The position numbers were made by a program, and so were the translations under genes. 64,000 bases of DNA from Bradyrhizobium erythrophlei (lineage in GTDB: Bacteria > Pseudomonadota > Alphaproteobacteria > Rhizobiales > Xanthobacteraceae). The notes under the pieces were generated by a model, which saw nothing but the letters and a program-made list of their open reading frames with translations, ran no database searches and was not told where the DNA came from. The stretch covers positions 1,860,001-1,924,000 of the forward strand of contig NZ_LT670849.1 of NCBI RefSeq assembly GCF_900142985.1. The letters run 5' to 3'. Position 1 is the first letter of the stretch; every line of letters starts with the position of its first letter. Shown here in pieces: positions 1 through 9,404 of this stretch.

Positions 1-1696
1 TGGTCGCGGTCGTAGCAGCCGCCGCCGAGGCCGCGGCTTGCTGCGCGGCAGTTTGTGGTGCTGCTGTCGCCGCAGTGTTGAGGAGCGACCCCTGGTCGGG
101 CCGAAGTCCCAACGCGTGGCTGGTCAGGAAAAACTGAACCCCGTACTGCAATTCGTCGGTTAGATCGACTTCAGCAATCGTGGCATCGATGGAGACCTGT
201 AGCTGCGGCTGGTCTACCTGGCGCAACGCGGATTCAATGATCCTGTAATTGGTTTGGTCGGCATAGATCAGCAGCGAGTTGTTGACGACGTCAGGCGTGA
301 TCCTGACGTTCTGCAAAAGCGGCGGTCCGCCGGAGCCCGCGCCGCTTCCCTTGTCGAGCTGGCCGAGATTTCCGCCGCCACCAGCGCCGCCGAAGCCCGA
401 GCCAAAACCCGAATTGTTGCGCGAGCCGAAGCTGCCACCTCCTTGCGATGAGGAACTGGTGGTGCTGGTGGTTGTCGTGTTGCTGCTGCTGCTGTTGTTG
501 TTGGTGTTGAACGAAAGGCGATCACTGACGCTCGCCGTGCCTGATCCTGGCGCCACCTGATTGTCGGGACTATCGAGCAGGCCGCCGGATGATCCGCCGC
601 CGAACATGTCGGTCAGCACGCGGGCAATCTGCTTCGCATCGCCATATTTGACCTTGTAGACATGAACGCTTGTCCTCGTGCTATCGGCACGGTCGAGCCG
701 CCTGATCCAGGTCTCGACGGTCCGCAGCAACTGAGGTCGCTTCGTCACGACCATCACGGCGTTCAGCCGGGCAACCGGGTGCAACTTGACCATGTTCTGG
801 TTCAGGCCGTTTTCGCCGGTGTCAACGATCTTCTCGAGTTCGGTGATGATCGGTTCGGGGCCGCTGTTGCTGATCGGATAGATACCGATCGATTGTCCGC
901 GCATCCAGTCGACATCGAAGCTCAGCGCGGATTCGACGGCGGTTCGACGCTCCGGTCCAGTACCTTGAATCAACAACAAATTCCGTGTGGTGTCGGCGCG
1001 CACCACGCCGGGCTTGGTGGCGAAGCTGTCCATCAGTTTGAGCAGCGTCTGCGCTGACACGTACTGTAGCGGAACTACCGAGACGCCGTATCCAGGCTCC
1101 GGGTTTGACGGTTGGGAATCGACGTGGCCGCCGCCAACCGCATCGCCGACGGGAGTAAGACGATAACCCGAGGTGTCACGGACCAGAACTACGCCACTGA
1201 TCCGAAGGGCATTTTCCAGGACGAATACGATGTCTGACTTCGGCACCGGCCGCACCGAGACCAGGCTCACCGTACCTTGCACGCGCGGGTCGATCGTGTA
1301 GCCCGTTTGAAGGATATCCCCGAGCACCACCTTGGCCACGGTCGCAACCGGCGCGTTCTCGAAATTGAGGTCGAAGCCACTTCCGCCTGCGCCAGCCGCG
1401 GCCGGTTGCGCGCGCGGCGCACCACTGTCCGTTATTTCGGTGCCCTGGAATTCGGCCGGCTGGGCCCGCGGACCGCTTGAAGTCGTGGTGCTGCCGGTCT
1501 GCGTTGGAGAACGCGGCAGGATGTCCATCGACTTCACCTTGTCCATAACGTCGATGTCGGTCGGAGCAGACGGGCTATTACCAACCGTCTGAAAGTTACA
1601 CGACGACAGGAAGCAGGAGGCACAACAAGTCAAAACGAGCGCGCTAGCACTGCGAAGAGCTATCCAACGGCTGCCCTGATTTCGGGCTCGCATCAT
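1..1696 (-). CDS. gspD: type II secretion system secretin GspD, partial (5' part)
   Basis: Outer-membrane secretin through which folded exoproteins leave the periplasm. The minus-strand frame is open from an ATG at 1696 (a second in-frame ATG follows directly) to the window edge, about 565 codons, so the C-terminal pore is not visible. Residues 1-33 form a lipoprotein signal ending in the lipobox LSSC. After a linker comes the N0 domain (LNFENAPVATVAKVVLGDIL), then N1-N3 repeats with the typical NLLLIQG and KLHPVARLNAVMVVTK segments. A Ser/Gly/Asn-rich loop (coding 360-520) leads into VRITPDVVNNSLLIYA and a BON-like strand. The fold order is diagnostic of GspD rather than CpaC or PilQ. The rest of the gsp operon would lie outside the window to the left. 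Two secreted enzymes lie upstream and could be its cargo (inference). Confidence 0.9.
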   Translation of the reverse strand, partial: MMRARNQGSRWIALRSASALVLTCCASCFLSSCNFQTVGNSPSAPTDIDVMDKVKSMDILPRSPTQTGSTTTSSGPRAQPAEFQGTEITDSGAPRAQPAAAGAGGSGFDLNFENAPVATVAKVVLGDILQTGYTIDPRVQGTVSLVSVRPVPKSDIVFVLENALRISGVVLVRDTSGYRLTPVGDAVGGGHVDSQPSNPEPGYGVSVVPLQYVSAQTLLKLMDSFATKPGVVRADTTRNLLLIQGTGPERRTAVESALSFDVDWMRGQSIGIYPISNSGPEPIITELEKIVDTGENGLNQNMVKLHPVARLNAVMVVTKRPQLLRTVETWIRRLDRADSTRTSVHVYKVKYGDAKQIARVLTDMFGGGSSGGLLDSPDNQVAPGSGTASVSDRLSFNTNNNSSSSNTTTTSTTSSSSQGGGSFGSRNNSGFGSGFGGAGGGGNLGQLDKGSGAGSGGPPLLQNVRITPDVVNNSLLIYADQTNYRIIESALRQVDQPQLQVSIDATIAEVDLTDELQYGVQFFLTSHALGLRPDQGSLLNTAATAAPQTAAQQAAASAAAATTAT

Positions 1697-2565
1697 TCGG
1701 CGCCACCCAGGATGCAGCGCAGCAAGCCAGCACGAGCGCGCGATACGGATCGGCTACTCACGGCAAAAAATGTCACACATTTGCTTGCTGCCGACGATTG
1801 TATCTTCAACTGCGCCTTTCCGGCGAGGAACGCCATTCGCAACGCTTACAAAGACCTAGTGATGGTGAACCGCTTTCCGCCGCTCGTTCAACGTGAGCAC
1901 GGCCTTCCCCTCCGACGCTTCAACCCCGAAGTCCCAGAGACGCCAGACCGCGTCCAAGTGCAGGGACACACACATCATTATCCGTCAAAAGCCAAAGGAG
2001 CAAGATAATCTCCTACATGTTTTAATTCTGAGTCGGCTTCGCGACTGCCGATCCGTGTCCTCGACGCGAACAATATCGATGGCGGAACCTGCATTGAGCC
2101 GCTCGCTGAAGTCACGAGCACCCTACCCGCTTTGGAATCGGGCGATATAGGCTTCGAAGCGTCATACCACCCAGTTTGATGCATCATCCGGCCAGCTGCC
2201 GCCCTATCCCGCACTGCAACTTGCAGCCCATTTGCTGCTCGATTGAGGGCCGTCAAGTTACACGCCGCATTTTTCATTCTGATACATATTTTGCGACATT
2301 GATCGCGGCTCGCATCAAGGCGTATCCGTACCGGTGTGGTCTCCTTGCAGCCTGAAGCGTATAGGGCGACCTCTAGCTAAGAAAAATAAGGGGAGGAAGC
2401 GACGTCCAGTCGTTTAGCAGCCCGAGCCAAACTTGTTCGTGCGGCTAGCCCGATGCCGGCGGTTCTCTCGCTTACCATTCCCGATGAGCGAACAAACTTG
2501 CGAACTCACGACGACGTTCGATCGTACAAGTTACGGTAAAACTCTTACAAGAAGGGGAAACACCT
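1697..2565. other. intergenic region, no gene recognised
   Basis: About 870 bases separate gspD from the hydrolase gene. Short open frames exist on both strands, but their translations are low-complexity, lack a plausible ribosome-binding site and resemble nothing I know. Base composition is clearly less GC-rich than the flanks, as expected for regulatory or non-coding DNA. The divergent promoters of gspD and the gene at 2566 must lie here, but I cannot assign boxes with confidence. Confidence 0.5.
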
Positions 2566-3879
2566 ATGAGAGGACTAGGCTTCACGATAGCCGCCGCGAG
2601 CCTGCTGCTCTGTTCGTTGAGCGAACCGGTATTGGCTAAATCTCATACTTCCGCCGCGACTGTCGCCGCACGGCAAAAGATATTCGGTCTCGACAACGTC
2701 GATCCCAAAAGCGGAGAGGTCCGCGACGACCGAGTAATTTTTTCCTGGCTGACCAACGCCACTTTTGCAGCGGCGGTGAAGGGCCACGTACTCTTGCTCG
2801 ACACCTTCGTGACTCGCCTGGAAGTAACGCCCGGCCGCACGCCGTTCGTGATCCAGGACCTTGTCGATCTGGATCCGGATTATCTCTTTATCGGGCACGG
2901 CCATTTCGACCATGCCGACAACGCGGCCTATATCGCCCAGCAAACCGGCGCGGTGATCTTCGCCAGCCCGGAAACCTGCGATAACATGGCAATCGACGCG
3001 ACGAACAACTTCAACAATCACTTTGCGAACGTGAAGACGGTGACCTGCAGGCCGCTTACCGGACGCGGCTCGCTGCCAGGCGCGCAGATCGTGTCGATCA
3101 ACGATCTTGACCCGCAGGTCAGCATCAAGGTCTTCAAGCATCTGCATTCGACCAACACCGGCGTGACCGATGAGCACGCGGCGCCGGTTGCGGCGACCGT
3201 CAATGGCGTGTGCGTGCCGACGGTCTCAAAAGGGAACACGTTCCCCTGCAATCTGCAGGACCCGCGCGACCCGCAGTTATTCCCTGCCGGCACGCCACTA
3301 TCGACCGTGATGAACATCGCAACCAGCCGCGCCGGTGCCGGTGGTCCCATCTCGCTGTTCTACGTGTTCACGGTAAAGGGTACCGAGAACGGACGCGACC
3401 CGTTCACCTTCGTCTGGCACAACACTACGGGCGACATCATCGACAGTTGCGCGCTTCCCAACAACAATCCTACGACCGGTCTGCCTTTCGAGCCGGGCCA
3501 AGCGGCCAACGGCTGCTTCCCTGGCGTGACGGTGAACGGCAAGTCGGTCGGCGCCAATCTCGCCTCAATCATGGACGGCCTCGGCCCAGTGCACGTCGAA
3601 ATCGGCTCGGTGGTTAGCCTTGGCTTCAGTCAGAATGGCGAGCGGGATATCGTCAGCTATCTTCAGCACGTGCGGCCACGCTTCTTCATTCCGAACCACG
3701 TCACGGCGGTCGCCGTCGAAGGCTCTTCGCTGGAGTGGAAGGTAGGCTACGCACAAGCCATGACCGCGGCTGGCGTGCCACCGGCTTCACAGCCGCAGCT
3801 TCTCTGGCTCGTCGATCCCAACGACTACTTGCGGCCGATCTCTTTCGATCTCGACCATCCAAACGACCCGCACTTCTGA
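2566..3879 (+). CDS. exported metallo-beta-lactamase-fold hydrolase
   Basis: A 437-residue protein with a Sec-type signal peptide (residues 1-24, ending PVLAKS). The zinc motif HGHFDH at residues 111-116 fits the HxHxDH signature of the metallo-beta-lactamase fold. Later candidate metal ligands are HLHSTNTG (near 190) and a C-terminal PNH. The substrate is unknown. The family covers lactonases, phosphodiesterases and sulfatases, and the protein is longer than classical beta-lactamases, with inserts containing several cysteines. The start is supported by AAGGGGAAACACCT directly upstream. The leader resembles that of the esterase at 5234 (both have an AAGGGGA-type SD followed by CCTATGAGAG), which suggests a shared expression style. 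Together with gspD next door, this makes a type II secretion substrate plausible, but that is inference. Confidence 0.8.
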   Translation: MRGLGFTIAAASLLLCSLSEPVLAKSHTSAATVAARQKIFGLDNVDPKSGEVRDDRVIFSWLTNATFAAAVKGHVLLLDTFVTRLEVTPGRTPFVIQDLVDLDPDYLFIGHGHFDHADNAAYIAQQTGAVIFASPETCDNMAIDATNNFNNHFANVKTVTCRPLTGRGSLPGAQIVSINDLDPQVSIKVFKHLHSTNTGVTDEHAAPVAATVNGVCVPTVSKGNTFPCNLQDPRDPQLFPAGTPLSTVMNIATSRAGAGGPISLFYVFTVKGTENGRDPFTFVWHNTTGDIIDSCALPNNNPTTGLPFEPGQAANGCFPGVTVNGKSVGANLASIMDGLGPVHVEIGSVVSLGFSQNGERDIVSYLQHVRPRFFIPNHVTAVAVEGSSLEWKVGYAQAMTAAGVPPASQPQLLWLVDPNDYLRPISFDLDHPNDPHF

Positions 3880-4083
3880 TCTCGTAGAAACTGGACAGGC
3901 CAGCGGCGTCATCGCCACTAGCCTGTCTACCTCGCGGTCCTTCGGTTGCCGAACTCGGATGCGGCTTCCGCACTGCCGTATTCAAAAAAGGGCAAGCGAT
4001 TGCGGCGGTTTGCGCTTTCGCCAGCATTCACGTGACAGATCGGCCTATTTTTCGCGCGACAGTCAAACGCGTGCCGAACGAAT

Positions 4084-4509
4084 GTGAGGTGGAAGGAGGA
4101 GATGGAGCTTTGGCGCGAAGAACGATGTGCCACATCGAGCTACCTGGATTTGATTGACTACCTGTCTTCAAACAAGCAAGCAGCATTCAAGAAAAGAGTT
4201 GGAGAAGAAATAATTCATTATCGCGCTGCAATCGCGTTTTTGGAAGTGGTCGCCACCTCACTGAGCCTCGCATCAATGGCATCCGCAGATGATCGTCAGG
4301 ATCATCAGGATGGCAACTCGCAAGGTCATTTTAATGAGGCGAGCGGCATCGGCGATCCACGCTTTACGCCCCCTCAAGCGTGCCCGCATGCATTACACGT
4401 ACGATGGCGGCCGCCGGAGGCGCCGACGCTCAGGGGCGGAAAAAAACCTGCTCTCGACGAAATATTCAGAGCCTCTTCGCCACCTTGTCGCGGAACCCAA
4501 CTCCATTGA
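4084..4509 (+). CDS. possible small ORF, unrecognised
   Basis: An open frame of 141 codons from GTG 4084, or 135 from ATG 4102. The first 45 residues (MELWREERCATSSYLDLIDYL and on) look like a helical protein; the second half looks like read-through of non-coding DNA. An AAGGAGGAG stretch abuts the ATG, too close for a normal Shine-Dalgarno. I recognise no family. It may be the 5' remnant of a decayed gene. The surroundings at 3880-4083 and 4510-4614 show nothing else. Confidence 0.2.
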   Translation: MRWKEEMELWREERCATSSYLDLIDYLSSNKQAAFKKRVGEEIIHYRAAIAFLEVVATSLSLASMASADDRQDHQDGNSQGHFNEASGIGDPRFTPPQACPHALHVRWRPPEAPTLRGGKKPALDEIFRASSPPCRGTQLH

Positions 4510-4614
4510 CGCGCGGGTGATCGATTTTGTGTGCCGGGTCCGGTGAGTTGATGCGCTTCCGCCCGTAGCAAGGCTCTCATCCAGATCAACGTCTGGAAGC
4601 TTCGTCGGCACCCG

Positions 4615-4902
4615 CTACGGCGATCTAACCGAAACCTCATTGTCACGACGCCTGTCCGGCGAGACCATGAGCGTGACCGAGTTCGGCGTCTGAAAGGCTC
4701 TCTCGCAGGCATTGGGTTGCGTTTGTGGGAGCTCAAGTTTGGTCCAGCTTGCCGAGCTCGTGCAGGTCTGAGTCGCCGTAGGCGAGATGCAGAGCGTCGC
4801 TCCTTCCGAGTACTGCCGGTCGGCATAGAGGCAAACGGCTTCGGCCGAACTAAATCCTGCGGTGTTCATTACCAATGCCATGCCGGCAATAACGCGTTTC
4901 AT
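4615..4902 (-). CDS. small exported cysteine-containing protein, DUF1496-like
   Basis: 95 residues from ATG 4902, with GTGGGGGCC just upstream. An upstream in-frame start at 4926 is less likely because it would place residues before the signal peptide. Residues 1-21 (MKRVIAGMALV...SSAEA) form a Sec signal peptide. The mature part begins VCLYADRQYSEGATLCIS, which resembles the short C-x-Y...YSeGA motif of DUF1496 proteins, and has four cysteines that could form two disulfides. It sits between two genes for larger exported hydrolases, on the opposite strand. Function unknown. Confidence 0.55.
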   Translation of the reverse strand: MKRVIAGMALVMNTAGFSSAEAVCLYADRQYSEGATLCISPTATQTCTSSASWTKLELPQTQPNACERAFQTPNSVTLMVSPDRRRDNEVSVRSP

Positions 4903-5192
4903 GATGGCCCCCACTTGTCTGAACACCGCTATGTTAAGGCATCAGCGACGAACAAGCGACGAAAACCTGTCCAGCGTTTGTCGCGCCGCGAGAGCCTGCT
5001 GACTGAGTTGAGCGCATCGCGAGCAATCACGATTGGCGCACGAACAGTTTCGCTGTCATTCCGCGACGAGGAATTCCCAGCGTCAAGATTCCCACGGTTT
5101 CGCTTGCATGCAGCGTTGATCGCCATCATCCTCGCGTTGCCGGCGGCAACGTTGGCAATGGATCACCGGCGCCACAAGAGATCGCCGGGAAC

Positions 5193-5211
5193 GGGCCGGT
5201 AATACCGGCCC
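5193..5211 (+). promoter_or_regulatory. hairpin in the leader of the esterase gene
   Basis: GGGCCGGT and ACCGGCCC (5193-5200 and 5204-5211) form an 8-bp stem with an AAT loop. It lies ten bases upstream of the AGGGGAG ribosome-binding site of the gene at 5234. It has no U-run, so it is unlikely to be a terminator; it may stabilise the 5' end or modulate ribosome access. Confidence 0.45.
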
Positions 5212-5233
5212 TTACGAAAAAGGGGAGAAGCCT

Positions 5234-7180
5234 ATGAGAGAGCAGTCGCGGCATTTCCGGCTTGGCGTCATCGGCGCGATGAGTGTCGCTTGGGTCTTGG
5301 CTAGCACGGCAGCGTCGAAGGCGGTCACGTTGACGGCTCCTATCGTCACGACGACCGGCACCTATCAGGGCCTGATGAACTTCCAGGAATTGCCGGGAGA
5401 TCCGGCGACTGGAGTCAACGCATTCCTCGGTATTCGCTACGGCCAGGCGCCGCTGGGTACGTTGCGTTGGCAGCCTCCTCAGGCGCCCAATCCAGGCCAG
5501 GGATCGATGGTCGCGGCAATTCCCGGCCACTCCTGCACGCAAGGGCGCGCAACCGATTCCGAAGATTGCCTGTTCCTGAATGTCTATACGCCGTCCAATG
5601 CCAACAAGCATTCCAGACTGCCCGTGTTCGTATGGATTCACGGTGGCGCGCTCGTCAGCGGCGCCGGCTCTGACTACGACCCGTCGGTGATGGTGGCCGA
5701 CAACGACATCATCGTCGTCACGATCAACTATCGCCTCGGCAGCCTCGGTTTTCTCGCAGCCAGCGTGCTGGCGGCGGCGCAGCCCAACGCCTTCCAGAAC
5801 GTGGGCGACGCCGGCAACTATGGTCTTATGGACCAGCAATTCGCGCTGGCCTGGGTCCAGCACAACATTGCGGCTTTCGGCGGTGATGCGGATGCGGTGA
5901 CGATCGGCGGTGAGTCAGCCGGCGGTCTCAGCGTCTCGTCGCAGCTTGCCTCCACCAACACTGTCCGGAGCCTGACCGGCCGGCCCTTGTTCCGCGGCGC
6001 GATCATCGAGAGCGGCGCGTACATGTATCATGACCTGCCATCGCTCGCGACTTACCAGACCCTGAGCAACTCGTTCGCTCAGAAAGACTGCGGGGGCACC
6101 GCGACGCTCGCCTGCCTCCAGGGACTGACCGCCGCGCAAGTTTTCGCGAATGAAGGCGTGTTCGGCGGCTTCGGCATCGCGCCCAATTTCGGCACGAAAA
6201 TCTTGCCGCGCGACCTCCACACGGCCTTCTCGACCGGCCAGTTCAACCAGGTGCCGGTGCTCCAGGGCACCAACGCCAATGAAGGCCGGCTGTTCGAGCC
6301 GGGCTTCTTCCCCGCTGCGCTCGTCTTCCCAGGCGTCAGCACTGCGAACATTGTCGCCGCCGGTGGCCCGGCGAGCTTCGGTCTTCAGGTCCCGAACGGT
6401 TTGTGTGCGACGCCGCCAGTCACCGGCCAGCCTGCGCACTGCACCTACGCACAAGAGATCGGCTTCTTTATGCAGACTCTCGTGACGGCGACACCGTCCA
6501 ACAACGGTCCGACCGCGCCCTTCACCCAGGCGGTCGTCGCAGCTTCGATTGCCGCGGCGGGCGAATATCCGATCGCCAACTTCCACAACTCCGTTCCGCA
6601 GACGACCGGGACGATTCCCGGTCTCAGCAACAACTTTTTGGGCGGCGACGTCGACGAGGCGCTCTCGCAGATCTTCACCGACTTCGTGTTCGCCTGTAAC
6701 GGTCTCGATTCAAACAGCGACCTGTCTAAGCACGTTCCTGTCTTTGCTTACGAGTTCAACGATCCAAACGCCCCGAGCACGCCCGGCGTGCCGGGACCGG
6801 GGACGAACAGATCGGGCTTCACGACAGCTTCGCAGCACGCAGCCGAACTCCAGTACCTCTTCAACTTCGGCTCAAACTTCACCTCCGCGCAAGCCGCGCT
6901 GGCGACCGACATGAAGACCTACTGGGCCAATTTCGTGAAGACCGGCGATCCGAACAGCAGAGGTAATGAAATCTTTGTCAGCTTCAAACCGACGCGTGAC
7001 CAGCTGCCGCACTGGACGCACTTCAATGAGGGCAACCAGAAAATCCAGTCGCTCACACCGCCAGGGCTGCTCACGCCGCGAGGGCCGCATCCTTTCGACA
7101 CCTTCACGAGCGAGCATTTCTGCGCGACCTGGCAGCCGCTGCTCACCTTCAACAACGGCAATGAGCCGCAGCAACCATGA
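5234..7180 (+). CDS. secreted type-B carboxylesterase
   Basis: A 648-residue alpha/beta hydrolase of the carboxylesterase type-B / cholinesterase family, hydrolysing carboxylic esters outside the cytoplasm. A Sec signal peptide spans roughly residues 1-30. Family marks in order: the EDCLFLNVYTP signature, the oxyanion-hole segment WIHGGALVSGAG, the nucleophile elbow GGESAGG with the catalytic serine, GTNANEGRLF carrying the catalytic acid, and TTASQHAAELQYLF with the catalytic histidine. The triad is therefore complete. Length is a little above the usual 500-600, explained by inserts near residues 350-430. The start follows AAGGGGAGAAGCCT. A strong terminator follows, so it is a single-gene unit. 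Confidence 0.88.
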   Translation: MREQSRHFRLGVIGAMSVAWVLASTAASKAVTLTAPIVTTTGTYQGLMNFQELPGDPATGVNAFLGIRYGQAPLGTLRWQPPQAPNPGQGSMVAAIPGHSCTQGRATDSEDCLFLNVYTPSNANKHSRLPVFVWIHGGALVSGAGSDYDPSVMVADNDIIVVTINYRLGSLGFLAASVLAAAQPNAFQNVGDAGNYGLMDQQFALAWVQHNIAAFGGDADAVTIGGESAGGLSVSSQLASTNTVRSLTGRPLFRGAIIESGAYMYHDLPSLATYQTLSNSFAQKDCGGTATLACLQGLTAAQVFANEGVFGGFGIAPNFGTKILPRDLHTAFSTGQFNQVPVLQGTNANEGRLFEPGFFPAALVFPGVSTANIVAAGGPASFGLQVPNGLCATPPVTGQPAHCTYAQEIGFFMQTLVTATPSNNGPTAPFTQAVVAASIAAAGEYPIANFHNSVPQTTGTIPGLSNNFLGGDVDEALSQIFTDFVFACNGLDSNSDLSKHVPVFAYEFNDPNAPSTPGVPGPGTNRSGFTTASQHAAELQYLFNFGSNFTSAQAALATDMKTYWANFVKTGDPNSRGNEIFVSFKPTRDQLPHWTHFNEGNQKIQSLTPPGLLTPRGPHPFDTFTSEHFCATWQPLLTFNNGNEPQQP

Positions 7181-7226
7181 TCCAGACTCCAATCGGGATC
7201 GACAAACAAAGCAGTCGGTTGCAAGA

Positions 7227-7253
7227 GCCTCGCCTCACGGCGGGGCTTTTTTT
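7227..7253 (+). terminator. rho-independent terminator after the esterase gene
   Basis: GCCTCGCC pairs with GGCGGGGC (7227-7234 and 7239-7246) around a TCAC loop, with one G-U wobble, followed by seven T (7247-7253). It lies 46 bases after the esterase stop. Confidence 0.85.
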
Positions 7254-7615
7254 AGCGAGTGCTCCGACGTTGACTTGGGACACGTGTGGACGGCGCCCTG
7301 GCAAGAACTTTCTGACGTTTTGCAGCATTGGTCGGGTGCGGTCACGTATCCGGCCTCACATGATGATTCCTCTGTCAACGGTTTTCTGCCGACGGCGATC
7401 CGAGGTGAGCTCTCTTGCTGCAGGGCTTCCCTGCTAACCTCACATCCGGCGGGATGGTAATCCCGACCACTGTCCCACATTCGGGACGGGAGAGCTTCGA
7501 AGGAACGGCACCACTCTGTGAAGACGGCGCCGAAGCGCCACGCCGGACAACGGCGACGTTCCCTCGGATCACCGGACCGCTGTGCCGTTGCAGCGCTGCC
7601 CGGTTTCGGCGACGG
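7254..7615. other. region between terminator and IS110 remnant, no gene recognised
   Basis: About 360 bases with only low-quality open frames. The part next to 7615 presumably contains the right (3') non-coding end of the IS110-type element, but IS110 elements lack long terminal inverted repeats, so the boundary cannot be placed by eye. Confidence 0.4.
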
Positions 7616-8506
7616 TTAGATGGAGGGCTTCATGACCGCACCCTCAAGCATCACACCGTCGATGACGAACCGCCATAAGGCAACCAGGAGTTTACGCGCG
7701 AGCGCGACCACCATGACCTTGCGAACGCGGCGGCCAGTCGAACCGACGCGCTCACGGAACCAGACCACCTGCGTGGCGCCCGGTTGGTAGCGTTGCCAAA
7801 GCCAGGCCAATTCGACCATCACTGTTCTGAGCCGACGGTTGCCCGCTTTCCCGATGCCCCGCTCACGATCGATGCCCCCGCTGTTATACGGGGTCGAGGT
7901 GAGGCCGGCGTATGACCCGAGCGCCTTGCCATTAGCGAAGCGTCGAACAAATGCTTCTCGCACCAGCACGGTTGCGCTCTGCACACCGATGCCGCGCAGG
8001 CGGATGAGTTGCTGGATCATTTTTCCGGCCTGGTCCGGAGCGTCAGTTTTAGCGACGGCATCACGTTCAAGTTCTAACTCCGCAATCTGCACAAGCACGA
8101 GTTCCAGCCTCGTAAGCAAACGCGCGATCTTGGCCAATGCATTTGGCGGTATCGGATTGCCAAGGCCGGTCCGCAGCTCAGTCAGCCGGCGGCGACGGCT
8201 TTGAAGAAGGGGATTGTAATCGTCCGCGCCCAGTGTCGCCAGAATGGCGCCGATCCGATTCACGAGGCCGACGCGCTCGGAGACCAGCTCACTCCGCTCC
8301 CGGACACACCGCCGCGCATCCTCATCGGCTTCGTCTGGGATTGGCACCATCGAACAGACGCGGGGCTCACCGCGAAGCCAGGCAAGCAAAGTGCGCAACA
8401 GCAGCTCCGCATCGATGCCGTCCGATTTGGCGCGACGCATGCGCCGGTCCACCGGTACACTCGAAGGCTGGACGACGTGCACCTCTATGTCATGCGCTAT
8501 GAGCCA
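7616..8506 (-). pseudogene. IS110-family transposase, 3' fragment (element B)
   Basis: Downstream of the junction the reading frame gives HDIEVHVVQPSSVPV, then AKSDGIDAELLLRTLLAWLRG and a coiled middle. The Transposase_20 half follows (IRLRGIGVQSATVLVREAF, LGSYAGLTSTPYNSGG, GIGKAGNRRLRTVMVELAW) and ends ...LEGAVMKPSI. The serine-containing C-terminal catalytic region is complete; the first RuvC strand with the leading aspartate is missing. The open frame formally extends upstream to 8791, but that part (MPYAGTWPNLV...) is antiparallel noise from the other transposase frame and not homologous. Broken gene. Confidence 0.8.
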
Positions 8507-9203
8507 TCTCGGCAACCAGTGCGGTGGCGCCGATCGGGCCGACACCGGGGATCTCCGCAAGCCGCCGGCTCGCCTCACACCCGCGATGCAGCGCCATGAT
8601 GCTCCTGTCGATGGATGCGATCTCGACTCCGATGGCACCATACTGCCGCGCCAGCACATCGAGGATGCCACGCACGGCCGGTGACAGCCGGCTATCCGAG
8701 CCATCCTTGATGATGCTGAGCAAATCAGCCGTTCCATTGCGGCCTTTGGCCGACACGATACCAAGTTCGGCCAAGTGCCCGCGTAGGGCATTGCTCAACA
8801 TCGTGCGCTGGCGCACTAGCAATTGTCGGGTCCGGTGCAGCATCAAGGCGGTCTGCTGTTCCTTCGTCTTTATCGGGACGAACCGCATCGATGGCCGCGT
8901 GACCGCCTCGCAGATCGCAGCCGCATCATTCGCATCGTTCTTACTGCGTTTGAGGTAAGCCTTCACGTAGCTCGGCGGGATCAGCCTAACCGTGTGACCA
9001 AGCGCCTGAAGTTCGCGGCCCCAATGATGCGCTGATGGACACGCCTCGATCCCAACCAGGCATGGCGGCAGATCGCTAAAGTACTCCAACACCCTTGCGC
9101 GACTGACGCGCTTGCGGATTACAACCGCGCCCGCAACATCCACCCCGTGCACCTGGAAGACCGACTTCGCAATATCGAGACCAATCGTGCTAACCTCGCC
9201 CAT
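8490..9203 (-). pseudogene. IS110-family transposase, 5' fragment (element A)
   Basis: 237 residues from ATG 9203, preceded by GAGGGGAGCCGTCC. Visible motifs are STIGLDIAKSVFQVHG (first catalytic Asp), CLVGIEACPSAHHWGREL (Glu), and SKNDANDAAAICEA (two Asp), completing the DEDD set of the RuvC-like domain. A helical linker and the start of Transposase_20 follow (LAEIPGVGPIGATALVAEM). The protein then stops after AHSA, where intact relatives continue for about 100 residues including the catalytic serine. It is truncated by fusion to element B. Confidence 0.85.
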
Positions 9204-9300
9204 GGACGGCTCCCCTCAATGTGGTTTGCTTCAACGCAACCACCCTATGGCACTCCGATGCCGCAGAGTGGGCGCCGTCCACAGCATCATAAGCCGAAGC
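9204..9300 (-). ncRNA. candidate IS110 leader / bridge-RNA region
   Basis: IS110-group elements carry their guide (bridge) RNA in the non-coding end upstream of the transposase; this is family knowledge. Here the segment just upstream of the start has a hairpin (arms 9221-9229 and 9236-9243 with one bulge), followed upstream by further GC-rich pairing potential near 9266-9282. Exact RNA ends and guide loops cannot be assigned from one copy. The element is dead at protein level, so any RNA is probably vestigial. Confidence 0.3.
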
Positions 9301-9404
9301 TGCCGTAACAATGCCAACGAGAACTACAACGAAATAATATCCGACCTTACGAGCGGCAGATCGCCAATGCCGACATCGACCGAGATGACGAATAGGCTGG
9401 AGAG

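Larger units (their letters stand above)
7616..9300 (-). mobile_element. chimeric IS110-family element made of two different transposase genes
   Basis: Two partial IS110-type transposase genes on the minus strand overlap by a few bases in different frames. The promoter-proximal piece (8490-9203) has the DEDD RuvC-like N-terminal part. The distal piece (7616 to about 8506) has the second half of a clearly different IS110-family protein. Neither piece alone has both catalytic halves. The 5' flank to about 9300 looks like a structured IS leader. Ends are approximate because this family has no obvious inverted repeats or target duplications. Confidence 0.75.

Noticed and set aside
480..520. CTG/TTG-rich run looking like a microsatellite
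   Set aside because: It encodes the Asn/Ser/Thr-rich loop of GspD on the minus strand; a compositional loop, not a separate repeat element.
254..1592. Several short frames within the gspD region on the plus strand
   Set aside because: All lie antisense to, or out of frame with, the secretin gene, whose translation shows clear domain order.
8510..8791. Upstream part of the frame of the IS110 3' fragment
   Set aside because: It reads out of frame through the other transposase gene. Its protein is not IS110-like, so the real homologous part starts at the junction.
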